NCBI GenBank assembly: GCA_016765135.1
Contig: JAESQN010000008.1
Coordinates: 1-62,541 of the forward strand
DNA: 62,541 bases
Source of the DNA: Robiginitomaculum sp.
GTDB lineage: Bacteria; Pseudomonadota; Alphaproteobacteria; Caulobacterales; Maricaulaceae
Reading direction: 5' to 3'
Below the pieces are notes generated by a model. It saw only the letters and a list, made by a program, of their open reading frames with translations, searched no databases and was not told the DNA's origin. The translations under genes were made by a program, and so were the position numbers. Shown here in pieces: positions 53,525 through 62,164 of the stretch. Numbering within the stretch: position 1 is the stretch's first letter; every line of letters starts with the position of its first letter.

Positions 53525-54336
53525 ATATGTTAAAATCGATCCTCCCTCTCGCCTACGCAAGTCTGTTGGGCCTGTCAAATTTGGCATATGCCCAGGACGA
53601 CAAAACCGAAACCGAAACCGAAGAGCTGTGGTCAATGGCCGACAGTATTTTCGGGGCCGAAGAAATGGCCAAGTCAAGGGCAGCACTCATGAAAACCCAC
53701 GGCGACAGCCCGATCTCTTTCATTATGGGCGACAGGCTGGAAACCCAACTCACCAATGGTGAAGAAACATTCGTCTGGGATGCGCAAGGTTGGTACGGCA
53801 CGGATCAACACAAGCTTTGGATCAAAACCGAAGGCGAATATAGCTTCACAGATAATGAAGTAGAAGACGCTGAAATTCAAGCCCTGTGGTCAAAGCCCGT
53901 CACTGCATTTTGGGATTTTCAGGCAGGCATACGCTATGATCTGGCACCCAGAGGCCGCACCCATGCCGTGCTTGGCTTTCAAGGTCTCGCTCCCTATTGG
54001 TTTGAAGTGGACGCGGCAGCGTTTTTAAGCACTGAGGGCGACCTCACCTCGCGCATTGAAGCGGAATATGATTTCATCCTCAGCCAGCGCCTGTTCTTGC
54101 AACCTCGTCTTGAGGTGGAGTTTTCAGCTCAAGATATCGAAGAACTGGACATCGGCGCAGGCATTACCGGCTTTGATCTGGGTTTGCGCTTGCGTTATGA
54201 ATGGCGGCGCGAGTTTGCCCCTTATATCGGTGTGGAATGGCAAAAAAATCTCGGCGAAACGGCAGGTATTGTCCGCAACTCTGGCGGCGACTCCAACCAA
54301 CTCGCTCTCATCGTCGGCATACGGGCTTGGTATTAA
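53521..54336 (+). CDS. copB: Copper resistance outer-membrane protein CopB/PcoB
   Basis: A 271-residue outer-membrane beta-barrel protein acting with CopA. Signal peptide with cleavage after AYA-Q. The mature N-terminus is acidic (DDKTETETEELW) and lacks the long Met/His repeat of the Pseudomonas CopB, which may have moved functionally to the CopA tail. The barrel shows the family's alternating strands: WYGTDQHKLWIKTEGEY, WDFQAGIRYDL, PYWFEVDAAAFLSTEGD and the final LALIVGIRAWY with a terminal aromatic. Translationally coupled to copA. Confidence 0.93.
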   Translation: MNMLKSILPLAYASLLGLSNLAYAQDDKTETETEELWSMADSIFGAEEMAKSRAALMKTHGDSPISFIMGDRLETQLTNGEETFVWDAQGWYGTDQHKLWIKTEGEYSFTDNEVEDAEIQALWSKPVTAFWDFQAGIRYDLAPRGRTHAVLGFQGLAPYWFEVDAAAFLSTEGDLTSRIEAEYDFILSQRLFLQPRLEVEFSAQDIEELDIGAGITGFDLGLRLRYEWRREFAPYIGVEWQKNLGETAGIVRNSGGDSNQLALIVGIRAWY

Positions 54337-54475
54337 ACACTTTGGTGAACACAAAGTTGTGATTGCATGTTGCTTTGCCTTCGGGCAAAAAAACATACAG
54401 AGAAGGTAAATACAAACCACGGGGACGGCATAATAACGTCTCTATAATTTATTTGCCTAAGAGGATTTTATTACC

Positions 54476-55369
54476 ATGAAATACCGTTATATCGCTTCTG
54501 CTGTTCTTCTGACAACCCTTGGATCTATGACAACTGCATTCGCCCAAACGTCGTCAACATCCTTAACCACTGTACCCGCTGCAACAACGCAGACCGCGAG
54601 CATACCCGACCTTGATTACTCGGCTATGACGCAGTTTATAAGGAGCTTTAGTGTCGAAGAGCGGGGGCGAACAAATATATTTTACAAAGCCGTACGCAGT
54701 GACGGGAAGCCGTTTTTAAACGCCTATGCCAAGTATTTAGCTGGGCAGGACATAACAGACTTAAACCGCGACGGGCAATTGGCCTATTGGCTCAATGTAC
54801 AAAACCTACTTGTGATCAAAGCCATCACTGAGGATACGAAAAAAACCAACTTGAAGAAGTTTCGCGGTACAGGTGATGCACCAGGGACATTGTGGACAAA
54901 TCCGCGGATTATGATTGACGGTGTAAATTTATCCATTGTTGACATTGAAAATAAAATCACAGATGGGTGGAAAGATACACCCAATCTTGTTTATGGACTT
55001 TACCAGGGTGTCAAAGGTGGCCCGCGTTTGCACAGAGCTTCGTTCACAGCAGCCAATGTGCAAGAACAGCTTGCGAAAGCCGCGAAACTATATGTCAATG
55101 CCAACGGAATAATTAAAATTAGAAACAAGAAAGTCCATGTGATGCCGGTTTATGAATGGTATAAGGCTGATTTGTTTGGCGCAGATGACCAGGCGGTTAT
55201 TGACCATATCCGTAGCCATGCCAAAGCTAACCTTGCTTATGAGTTGTCTCAGGTACGTGGACTGAAGGTGGTAAAACTGAATTACCGCACTGATAATTTC
55301 GTACCGCCGAAACCACAAGTTACCCAGCGCATTCAGCCATCACGCGGAACTGGTGGTTTCGGCTCTTAA
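54476..55369 (+). CDS. Exported DUF547 protein
   Basis: A 297-residue protein with a signal peptide (SAVLLTTLGSMTTAFA-Q) followed by a Ser/Thr linker. The DUF547 core reads LNAYAKYLAGQDITDLNRDG, QLAYWLNVQNLLVIKAI, then GTLWTNPRIMIDGVNLSIVD and a segment with MPVYEWYKADLF. The catalytic or binding role of the domain is not known; the fold is related to cysteine-protease/transglutaminase-like proteins but the Cys is replaced, here by Asn-rich YWLNVQN. It follows copB by 139 bases and its end overlaps the start of the glycosyltransferase gene. Confidence 0.88.
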   Translation: MKYRYIASAVLLTTLGSMTTAFAQTSSTSLTTVPAATTQTASIPDLDYSAMTQFIRSFSVEERGRTNIFYKAVRSDGKPFLNAYAKYLAGQDITDLNRDGQLAYWLNVQNLLVIKAITEDTKKTNLKKFRGTGDAPGTLWTNPRIMIDGVNLSIVDIENKITDGWKDTPNLVYGLYQGVKGGPRLHRASFTAANVQEQLAKAAKLYVNANGIIKIRNKKVHVMPVYEWYKADLFGADDQAVIDHIRSHAKANLAYELSQVRGLKVVKLNYRTDNFVPPKPQVTQRIQPSRGTGGFGS

Positions 55370-56831
55370 GCGCCGGTCAGGCGTTTTCGGCGAGGGTGGT
55401 CTTGCATTAATCTTGCTATACTGCACCGTGGCTCTGATCGCGCTTGCCTTGGTATTTGTGCGGGTGATCAGCGAGCGGTTTGCGCCGGGCACATCAACCA
55501 TAGATCACCCTTATGTGGCATTTGTTGCGGTAATGATGGTCGCTGGCTTGGTGTGGACGGGGTTGATCTGGCTGATCCCAAAAATATTGGCAATCCAAAA
55601 GCTACGTCAGAATACACATAAGATTTTATGGCTGTGCCTGGGTGTTGGCTTTGTTGTGCGGCTGTTGTTTTTGGGGTCGACACCCATATATGAAAATGAC
55701 TGGAACCGTTATCTGTGGGACGGGGCGGTTGTTACGCACGGTATTAGCCCTTACAGTTATTCGCCGGCCCAAGTCTTGGAGGTCCAAGTCTTGGAGGCCG
55801 CGCCGCAAGGTGACACGAATTCGCTACAAACGCTTGCTCTCCTTTCCGCCGAAAATGATGGTTTCGCAGACCGGATCAATTATCAGGACTTGACCACAAT
55901 TTACCCGCCTGTGGCGCAATCCGTTTTTGCTTTGGCGGCTCTGATTAAACCCTTTGATCTGAACGTCTTGCGCATATTATTTATTATCATCGACGCCGTA
56001 AGTGTATGGTTGATGGTCAAGGCTTTGCGTCTTTATGGCAGAGACCCTCTTTGGGCGGTGCTTTATGTGTTAAACCCGCTTGTTGTTTACGCCGGGTTCA
56101 ACGCAGTACATATGGATATCATCCTCGTGCCCTTTTTGCTCTTGTGTTTGCTTTGGATCAAGGCACGACCACAATGGGCAGCAGTAGCACTCGGGTTTGC
56201 GGCGGCGGTTAAAGTATGGCCGCTTTTGCTGGCTCCGATCTTGTTCAGAACCGTGCGCGGGAATATGGGCCTATATCTGCGCTGTGCCGCCATTGTAACA
56301 TTGGTATTTTTGTTCTTAAGCGCACCAATCCTATTGACCCTTGGCGACAATAGTGGTCTGTCCACCTATGCCCAAAGCTGGCAACGGAGCAGTTTTCTAT
56401 TCCCTCTGCTGGTCTTCGGATTGGAAAGCACAGGTGTTGACACGGCAGACCAAATGGCCCGGATCATTGTCGCCGTGGCCGTAAGTGGCTTGAGCCTTTG
56501 GCTTGGCTTCGCCCGCAAAGGCACGCCAAAAACATTGCCAGCAGCTTTGATGGTTGTGACGCTGGCACTGTTTTTACTCGCCCCCACCGGCTATCCTTGG
56601 TACGGTATATGGTTCGTTATTTACCTGCCATTTGTGCCCAGTTATTGCGCCGCTTTTTTGCTGAGCAGCCTTGCTTTGTATTATACGCGCTATGCATTTT
56701 GGGAAGCTGATCAATATCACATCTATTCCCAAATCATCATTCCCCTGCAATTTGGCCCACCAATCGTGTTAATATTGATCGTGCTCTATAAATATTTTCG
56801 CAAACCCGCCCGGAGTATCGAACATGCCTGA
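55353..56831 (+). CDS. GT87-like polytopic glycosyltransferase
   Basis: A 492-residue inner-membrane protein with about 11-12 helices, similar in layout to the GT-C family GT87/DUF2029 that uses polyprenyl-phosphate sugars. The key first luminal loop carries ENDWNRYLWDGAVVTHGISP (the Asp-rich catalytic loop with D-x-x-R-Y), and helices such as LWAVLYVLNPLVVYAGFNAV and AVALGFAAAVKVWPLLLAPI follow. The start is a GTG at 55353 inside the end of the DUF547 gene. Overlap by eight bases with the GT2 gene that follows suggests the two act together: GT2 makes the lipid-linked sugar, GT-C uses it. Confidence 0.82.
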   Translation: MVSALKRRSGVFGEGGLALILLYCTVALIALALVFVRVISERFAPGTSTIDHPYVAFVAVMMVAGLVWTGLIWLIPKILAIQKLRQNTHKILWLCLGVGFVVRLLFLGSTPIYENDWNRYLWDGAVVTHGISPYSYSPAQVLEVQVLEAAPQGDTNSLQTLALLSAENDGFADRINYQDLTTIYPPVAQSVFALAALIKPFDLNVLRILFIIIDAVSVWLMVKALRLYGRDPLWAVLYVLNPLVVYAGFNAVHMDIILVPFLLLCLLWIKARPQWAAVALGFAAAVKVWPLLLAPILFRTVRGNMGLYLRCAAIVTLVFLFLSAPILLTLGDNSGLSTYAQSWQRSSFLFPLLVFGLESTGVDTADQMARIIVAVAVSGLSLWLGFARKGTPKTLPAALMVVTLALFLLAPTGYPWYGIWFVIYLPFVPSYCAAFLLSSLALYYTRYAFWEADQYHIYSQIIIPLQFGPPIVLILIVLYKYFRKPARSIEHA

Positions 56832-57531
56832 TCCCGTGATAAAAGTTGTTATTCCAGCCCTGAATGAACAAGGCGCTATTGGTAAAGTGATCGCCGAAAT
56901 TCCCACATGGATCAATCAGATCATTGTTGTTGACAATGGGTCAACTGACAATACGGCTAAAGTTGCCCGCACAGCAGGGGCAAGGGTAATTTCCGTACCC
57001 ATTCCGGGCTATGGCCGGGCTTGTCTGGCGGGGATCGCTGCCTGCCAGCCTTGTGATATTGTCGTATTTTTGGACGGGGATGCGTCTGACTACCCTGAGG
57101 ATATGCCGGAATTGCTCCAACCGATTTTGCAAGGTGATGCGGATTTGGTGATTGGCTCACGCCGGCGCGGGGATATAGAAAAAGGCGCCCTGACCCTGCC
57201 GCAACGGTTTGGTAATGCTCTGGCTTGCTGGTTGATGGCGAAGATATGGGGCGGGAAATTTACTGATCTCGGCCCGTTTCGGGCCATTCGCATGGACGCA
57301 CTTGCAGCTCTTAACATGAGCGCGCCAACTTTTGGCTGGACGGTTGAAATGCAAGTACGTGCGCTTAAACAAGGACTAAAATGCGCGGAAATCCCTGTGC
57401 GTTATAAAAACCGTATCGGCAAGTCCAAAATATCCGGCACGGTGTCCGGTGTTATTTTGGCCGGTGGCTATATCCTGGGCACCATTGCCCGTGAAGCCTT
57501 CAGCGGTTCGGGTGCAAAATATGAGGGCTAA
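56824..57531 (+). CDS. GT2 glycosyltransferase, polyprenyl-phosphate-sugar synthase type
   Basis: A 235-residue cytoplasmic-side family 2 glycosyltransferase resembling dolichyl/polyprenyl-phosphate hexose synthases without their C-terminal helices. Motifs: VVIPALNEQGAIGKVI, IVVDNGSTDNTA, VVFLDGDASDYPEDM (the DxD-type metal site) and GSRRRG, followed by FTDLGPFRAIRMDALAAL. The C-terminus ends in a single hydrophobic segment (VSGVILAGGYILGTI). Its first eight bases overlap the GT87-like gene. Together they may decorate an envelope polymer; the link to the surrounding metal genes is positional only. Confidence 0.9.
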   Translation: MPDPVIKVVIPALNEQGAIGKVIAEIPTWINQIIVVDNGSTDNTAKVARTAGARVISVPIPGYGRACLAGIAACQPCDIVVFLDGDASDYPEDMPELLQPILQGDADLVIGSRRRGDIEKGALTLPQRFGNALACWLMAKIWGGKFTDLGPFRAIRMDALAALNMSAPTFGWTVEMQVRALKQGLKCAEIPVRYKNRIGKSKISGTVSGVILAGGYILGTIAREAFSGSGAKYEG

Positions 57532-57591
57532 ACCGCCTGCCTGCGTATTAGGTATTGAGAGCTTATTCTCGAAACCAAACAGGAGGCTAAT

Positions 57592-57831
57592 ATGCTTATG
57601 TTTATGGCAGCGCTTGTGTTCCAGGTGGAACTGGCGGTAATTGCGGGCGGATTGTTCGCGTTGTACAAGGCTAAAAAAGAAGACAGTAAATATTTAAAAT
57701 GGGCCGGATGGATTTTGACGATTGGCGGCATATTTGGCATTTTATGCACAACATACTTTTCGCTGAAATATATGAGCCAAGGTGCATTTGATATGGCGGC
57801 AATCGCGCAAGGGCTGGCATTGCCAGTTTAA
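57592..57831 (+). CDS. Small two-helix membrane protein
   Basis: A 79-residue protein with a good ribosome-binding site (AGGAGG nine bases before the ATG at 57592). Two membrane helices: about residues 3-25 (AALVFQVELAVIAGGLFALY) and 37-60 (WAGWILTIGGIFGILCTTYF), separated by a charged turn (KAKKEDSKYLK). One Cys is in helix 2. Not recognised. It lies 73 bases before the CDF gene and may be part of the same transcript, so a role in metal handling or in regulating the transporter is possible. Confidence 0.7.
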   Translation: MLMFMAALVFQVELAVIAGGLFALYKAKKEDSKYLKWAGWILTIGGIFGILCTTYFSLKYMSQGAFDMAAIAQGLALPV

Positions 57832-57904
57832 TAAAATTGAGCTATGATCTGCTGCACTGGTAGCAAAAACTAAACCGATAAAATAAAATCAGGGGACGGT
57901 GCAT

Positions 57905-58846
57905 ATGCAAGACCATTCAAAACACGCGCCTAAAAAATCCGGGCACAAGTCCGGTGGCGGTAGCTTTCACGGCATAAATGCAGATGCCCGCATCCTGAAA
58001 ATCACAGGCTGGCTGACGGGTATATATTTTATCATCGAGCTTGGCCTAGGATTTTACTCGCAATCTATCGCAGTTATCTCGGATGCGTTTCACACGTTTT
58101 CTGCGGTCGGCGGCATATTGATTGCATTTGTAGCCAACCGGATTTCGGGCAAAGCAGCCAGCGTAGCCGCGACTTACGGGTTTAAGCGGGCCGAAATAAT
58201 CGGTGCGCTTCTTAATGGTATATTCCTATTGCTTATGGCGGTTTATGTGCTTTACATGGGCTATACACGGCTCGGCAAAGAGTTTGAACTCCCGACCAAT
58301 ATTATGTTTCTGGCTGCATTTGGCGGTCTGATCACCGAAGCCATTGCGTTCAAATTGATCTACCAAAGCCAGAAAACCAATATGAATATGAAAGGTGCCT
58401 ATTGGCACATCATGCAGACTTTCATCGGCTCTATCCTAATCATTATTGCTGCCGTTGTCATCAAATTGACTGGCTATACGCCTATTGACGCCATTCTCGG
58501 CATGGCATTTGGTTTGGTGTTATTCTGGGCCAGCTATAAAATCATCAAGGACGCTCTGGATATTTTCATGCAGACCGTGCCGGGGGATGTGGACATAGAC
58601 AAAACCAAAGCCGCACTTTTGGATATACCGGGCGTCAAGAGCGTCATGCACCTCCATGCCTGGGTGCTGACCTCCAACCAAAATATTTTTTCGGCTCATA
58701 TCCAGATCGAAGACCAGAAAAACGCCGAAGACATTTTACGAAAAGCGGAAACTTTGCTCAAAGATGAGTACGGTTTTTACTTCTCGACCTTGCAGCTAGA
58801 ACTAGAGCACCGCGATATGGGCGCCGAAGATTTAAATATAGGATAA
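57905..58846 (+). CDS. Cation diffusion facilitator, CzcD-like with atypical metal site
   Basis: A 313-residue inner-membrane CDF exporter from the ATG at 57905 (GGGGA upstream). The N-terminus is His/Lys/Gly-rich (HSKHAPKKSGHKSGG). Six helices, then a cytoplasmic domain (VPGDVDIDKTKAALLDIPGV) with HLHAWVL. In ordinary CzcD/ZitB proteins helix 2 carries HMLTD and helix 5 HVLGD, four ligands for the transported Zn. Here they read HTFSA (His63, Ala67) and HIMQT (His168, Thr172): both Asp are gone, while flanking residues (SQSIAVISDAF, TFIGSIL) align without gaps. The ion may therefore not be Zn; Cu(I) or another soft ion is conceivable given the copper genes on either side. A non-transporting role is the alternative. 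Confidence 0.9.
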   Translation: MQDHSKHAPKKSGHKSGGGSFHGINADARILKITGWLTGIYFIIELGLGFYSQSIAVISDAFHTFSAVGGILIAFVANRISGKAASVAATYGFKRAEIIGALLNGIFLLLMAVYVLYMGYTRLGKEFELPTNIMFLAAFGGLITEAIAFKLIYQSQKTNMNMKGAYWHIMQTFIGSILIIIAAVVIKLTGYTPIDAILGMAFGLVLFWASYKIIKDALDIFMQTVPGDVDIDKTKAALLDIPGVKSVMHLHAWVLTSNQNIFSAHIQIEDQKNAEDILRKAETLLKDEYGFYFSTLQLELEHRDMGAEDLNIG

Positions 58847-58858
58847 CAAATAAAAGTC

Positions 58859-58889
58859 TTGACTCTGGACTATAGTCCATAGCTTAAAA
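58859..58889 (+). promoter_or_regulatory. MerR-type promoter/operator before the MerR-ATPase genes
   Basis: TTGACT at 58859-58864 and TTAAAA at 58884-58889 are separated by 19 bases, the overlong spacer typical of MerR-activated promoters. The perfect palindrome GGACTATAGTCC (58867-58878) sits in the spacer, where MerR proteins bind and untwist DNA. It would serve merR itself and the P-type ATPase downstream. Confidence 0.88.
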
Positions 58890-58919
58890 AGAGGTATAAA
58901 GACGAAAAAGGAAAGCAAT

Positions 58920-59336
58920 ATGTCAAGCATAGCCATAGGACAACTGGCAAAGGCAGGCAATGTCAATATTGATACCGTGCGCTATTATGAGCGCAAAAAT
59001 CTGCTCTTGCCAGAAACCCGCACGCCATCAGGATATAGGCAATATTCCCAAGGCAGCATCCGCCGGTTACGATTTATCCGCAAAGCCCAGGGTCTCGGTT
59101 TCAGCCTCAAAGAAATTGGTAAGATGCTGGACATTAGCGGCAACAGCAATGCAGAATGCGGCAATATCAAACAATATGCCGAGAAAAAAATCAACGACAT
59201 TCAAACCCGTATATCAGACTTACAAAAAATCCGTGACGGCCTAAGGCAGATTGCCCAAGCCTGCCCCGGCGGCGATAGCCCGCTTGAAAACTGCACAATA
59301 CTAGAACATTTTTACAAAAACGAGGCCAGCCAATAG
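58920..59336 (+). CDS. MerR-family metal-responsive activator
   Basis: A 138-residue regulator. N-terminal winged helix (SIAIGQLAKAGNVNIDTVRY), a wing with TPSGYRQYSQGSIRRLRFIR, then a long dimerisation helix. Three Cys are set like metal ligands: Cys80 (NAECGN), Cys115 (QACPGG) and Cys125 (LENCTIL). A Cys at the first position is characteristic of regulators for divalent ions (ZntR, MerR), whereas CueR-type Cu(I) sensors have Ser there; the 10-residue step between the last two also fits ZntR more than CueR. It lies under a MerR-type promoter and 24 bases before a Cu(+)-type ATPase gene, a mismatch discussed as a finding. Confidence 0.93.
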   Translation: MSSIAIGQLAKAGNVNIDTVRYYERKNLLLPETRTPSGYRQYSQGSIRRLRFIRKAQGLGFSLKEIGKMLDISGNSNAECGNIKQYAEKKINDIQTRISDLQKIRDGLRQIAQACPGGDSPLENCTILEHFYKNEASQ

Positions 59337-59360
59337 CGGCCTCACAAGAAAGGAAATACC

Positions 59361-61742
59361 ATGAGCAAGCACACGCAAAAAGGCGAATACGATAAAGTCC
59401 CCGAAGGCTTTGAAGGAACGGTTTATTCGTGCCCCATGCACGCCGAAGTGCGCTCTACCGAAGAAGGAAAATGCCCGATCTGCGGCATGTTTCTTAAAAC
59501 AGAAGCCTATATAGCAGCTGGCAAAGACGAAGGCGGGGAACATGATTGTTGCGCCTCCAATCCAGACGCCGAGAACGCCCCGGCTGGCAAATATGATCTG
59601 GTGCCTGCGGGTTACGCAGGCACGATTTATGTCTGCCCCATGCACCCGGAAGTCCGCGACATCAGAGCTTCATCTTGCCCCATATGCGGCATGGGGATAG
59701 AACCTGCTGGCGTTGTCACCGGCGAGGCTGATACGACCGAGCTTGATGATTTCACCAAGCGTTTTTGGATCGGGCTGATATTGACCATCCCGGTTGTCAT
59801 ATTGGCTATGGGGCCATTTATCGGCATTCCGGTGAACGATTTTATTCCCAAACGTATCACGGTCTGGATTGAGCTTATCCTGGCCACACCCGTCATATTG
59901 TGGAGCGGCTGGCCGTTCTTCCAACGCGGTTGGGCCTCGGTCAAAACCCGTAATCTCAACATGTTTACCCTGATCGCCATGGGGGTCGGGGCGGCGTGGC
60001 TGTACTCGGTTATTGCCACTATTATCCCGGACATATTCCCGGACGCTTTTCGAAAAGACGGGATAGTTGATATCTATTTCGAAGCCGCCGCCGTAATCGT
60101 CACTCTTGTTCTGCTTGGGCAAGTGCTTGAGCTGCGGGCCAGAGAACAGACGGGCGGGGCGATCCGCGCTTTGCTTGACCTCGCACCCAAAATGGCGCGT
60201 ATAGTCAGAGAAGACGGCGAGGAAGAAGAAATCCCGCTGGAAGACGTGCAGGTCGGCGATCATTTACGTGTCCGCCCCGGTGACAAAGTCCCCGTGGACG
60301 GTGCCGTGTTTGAGGGCCGCTCAAGTGTTGACGAAAGCATGTTGACCGGCGAGCCGCTCCCGGTCGAAAAAACCAAAGGTGATGACCTGACTGGCGGCAC
60401 GATTAACGGCACCGGTAGTTTCATCATGCAGGCCAAACGTGTCGGCGGCGATACTACGCTGTCGCAAATCGTCAATATGGTGGCAGAGGCTCAACGCTCC
60501 CGCGCCCCCATACAAAAACTGGTAGACAAAATTTCCAGCTATTTCGTCCCTGCCGTGATCCTGATCGCTATCACCGCCTTTATCGCCTGGTCGATTTGGG
60601 GGCCAGCTCCGGCTATGGCCTATGCCCTGATTGCATCGGTGAGCGTATTGATCATTGCTTGCCCTTGCGCCCTTGGCCTGGCCACGCCCATGTCAATTAT
60701 GGTGGCCACGGGTAAAGGCGCACTGGCTGGTGTGTTGGTTAAAAACGCCGAGAGTCTGGAAAATTTTGCCAAGGTGGACACGCTTATTGTTGATAAAACT
60801 GGCACCCTGACCATGGGCAAGCCTGCCCTTACGGATGTCTCGCCCGTAGACGGTATGGACGAAACAGAGTTCCTGGCCTTAACTGCATCTTTGGAAAAAG
60901 GCAGCGAACATCCCCTCGCCGAAGCCATTGTGCGCGGCGTCGAGGAACGCGGTATCAAGCTATCCAAAACCAAAGACTTTGAAGCCGTTACAGGCAAAGG
61001 CGTCAAAGGTATTGTCTCCGGCAAACATGTCGCCATTGGCAATGCCCGCATGATGGCTGACCTTGGCCTTGACCGCGACGCGCTGATCGCCGAAGCAGAA
61101 ACCATGCGCAAGCAAGGCAAAACCGCCATGTTTGTCGCCATTGATGAGAAACTCGCCGGGCTGGTAGGCGTTGCAGATCCGATCAAGGAAACAGCCCAGG
61201 AAGCCATTGACGCCCTGCACAAGGCCGGGCTTAAAATCATCATGGCCACGGGCGATAACGCAACCACCGCCCAAGCCGTTGCGGACAAACTCGGCATTGA
61301 CGAGGTGCGCGCCGACATGTTGCCGGAACATAAATCCGCGCTCGTCAAAGAGCTACAGGCGGCTGGCGCAAATGTCGCCATGGCCGGAGACGGGGTCAAT
61401 GATGCCCCCGCCCTGGCCCAAGCCGAGGTTGGGATTGCCATGGGTACGGGCGCAGATGTGGCGGTGGAAAGCGCCGGGTTTACTTTGCTCCACGGTGATC
61501 TACGCGGTATTGTCCGGGCGCGAAAACTGTCCAAATCCACCATGCTCAATATCCGCGAAAACCTGTTCTTTGCGTTCATTTATAATGCGGTTGGCGTACC
61601 TGTCGCGGCCGGGGTTTTGTACCCGGCGTTTGGAGAAAAAGCCTTACTGTCGCCAATCATTGCCGCCGCCGCCATGAGCCTGTCGTCGTTTTCGGTGATC
61701 ATGAATGCGCTCAGGTTGAAAAGATTGAAATTGAATGATTAA
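59361..61742 (+). CDS. Cu(+)-exporting P1B-1 ATPase (CopA/SilP-like)
   Basis: A 793-residue inner-membrane pump for Cu(I) or Ag(I). Instead of HMA domains it has two N-terminal heavy-metal-binding domains with CPMH and CPICGM pairs (about 24-48 and 90-113) flanking a Cys/His-rich linker ([10 protein letters not shown]). The ion channel shows [14 protein letters not shown] in helix 6, the YN motif ([17 protein letters not shown]) in helix 7 and [15 protein letters not shown] in helix 8, the Cu(I) set of P1B-1 ATPases. Phosphorylation site [11 protein letters not shown]; hinge [16 protein letters not shown]. It follows the MerR gene by 24 bases and is probably driven from the promoter at 58859. 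Confidence 0.95.
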   Translation: MSKHTQKGEYDKVPEGFEGTVYSCPMHAEVRSTEEGKCPICGMFLKTEAYIAAGKDEGGEHDCCASNPDAENAPAGKYDLVPAGYAGTIYVCPMHPEVRDIRASSCPICGMGIEPAGVVTGEADTTELDDFTKRFWIGLILTIPVVILAMGPFIGIPVNDFIPKRITVWIELILATPVILWSGWPFFQRGWASVKTRNLNMFTLIAMGVGAAWLYSVIATIIPDIFPDAFRKDGIVDIYFEAAAVIVTLVLLGQVLELRAREQTGGAIRALLDLAPKMARIVREDGEEEEIPLEDVQVGDHLRVRPGDKVPVDGAVFEGRSSVDESMLTGEPLPVEKTKGDDLTGGTINGTGSFIMQAKRVGGDTTLSQIVNMVAEAQRSRAPIQKLVDKISSYFVPAVILIAITAFIAWSIWGPAPAMAYALIASVSVLIIACPCALGLATPMSIMVATGKGALAGVLVKNAESLENFAKVDTLIVDKTGTLTMGKPALTDVSPVDGMDETEFLALTASLEKGSEHPLAEAIVRGVEERGIKLSKTKDFEAVTGKGVKGIVSGKHVAIGNARMMADLGLDRDALIAEAETMRKQGKTAMFVAIDEKLAGLVGVADPIKETAQEAIDALHKAGLKIIMATGDNATTAQAVADKLGIDEVRADMLPEHKSALVKELQAAGANVAMAGDGVNDAPALAQAEVGIAMGTGADVAVESAGFTLLHGDLRGIVRARKLSKSTMLNIRENLFFAFIYNAVGVPVAAGVLYPAFGEKALLSPIIAAAAMSLSSFSVIMNALRLKRLKLND

Positions 61743-61750
61743 GGGCACAT

Positions 61751-62164
61751 ATGTTTTTGCAAATATTTATTGGAATGGCATTGGTGAGTATCACGGTTCT
61801 TATCCAGGTGATCTTTATACAATTGGCGTTTAACCGGATAAGAAACCATCCACCCGAACATCTGCAAGGCTCTGGTATCATGGCACCCGTACTGCTCATG
61901 ACCGGGGCCACTATGTGGTTGTTTCTGGCTCTGTGCATTGCCGTTCTAATATGGGCTTTAGCGTTCTTGGTCTTGGGCATATTCGACACATTTGCACACG
62001 CTATGTATTTCTCGGCCATCGCATTTACCACGCTCGGATTTGGCGATGTCCTTCTACCACAAAACTGGCAACTCCTGTCGGGCTTCTCAGCCGCCAACGG
62101 CCTGTTACTATTCGGCCTGAACACAGGTTTTCTGATCGAGTCTATCCGCAAAATTTGTGAATAG
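61751..62164 (+). CDS. Small potassium-channel-like membrane protein
   Basis: A 137-residue protein with three hydrophobic helices (about 4-26, 47-75, 105-128). Between the last two lies a pore loop with FTTLGFGDVLLP, which corresponds to the K+ selectivity filter TVGYGD with Leu-Gly-Phe-Gly-Asp, as in the two-helix ion-channel domain family. AAGGGC precedes the ATG. It starts eight bases after the ATPase gene and is probably in the same transcript; charge compensation during metal export is one possible role, but that is inference. Confidence 0.83.
   Translation: MFLQIFIGMALVSITVLIQVIFIQLAFNRIRNHPPEHLQGSGIMAPVLLMTGATMWLFLALCIAVLIWALAFLVLGIFDTFAHAMYFSAIAFTTLGFGDVLLPQNWQLLSGFSAANGLLLFGLNTGFLIESIRKICE

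Noticed and set aside
54375-54395. TTTGCC-TTCG-GGCAAA hairpin after copB as terminator
   Set aside because: It is followed by A residues on the plus strand instead of T, so it is not a normal terminator for copAB.
42365-62164. Metal island as a transposon or integrative element
   Set aside because: No transposase, integrase, tra genes or terminal inverted repeats flank it; the palindromic repeats inside it also occur outside it.
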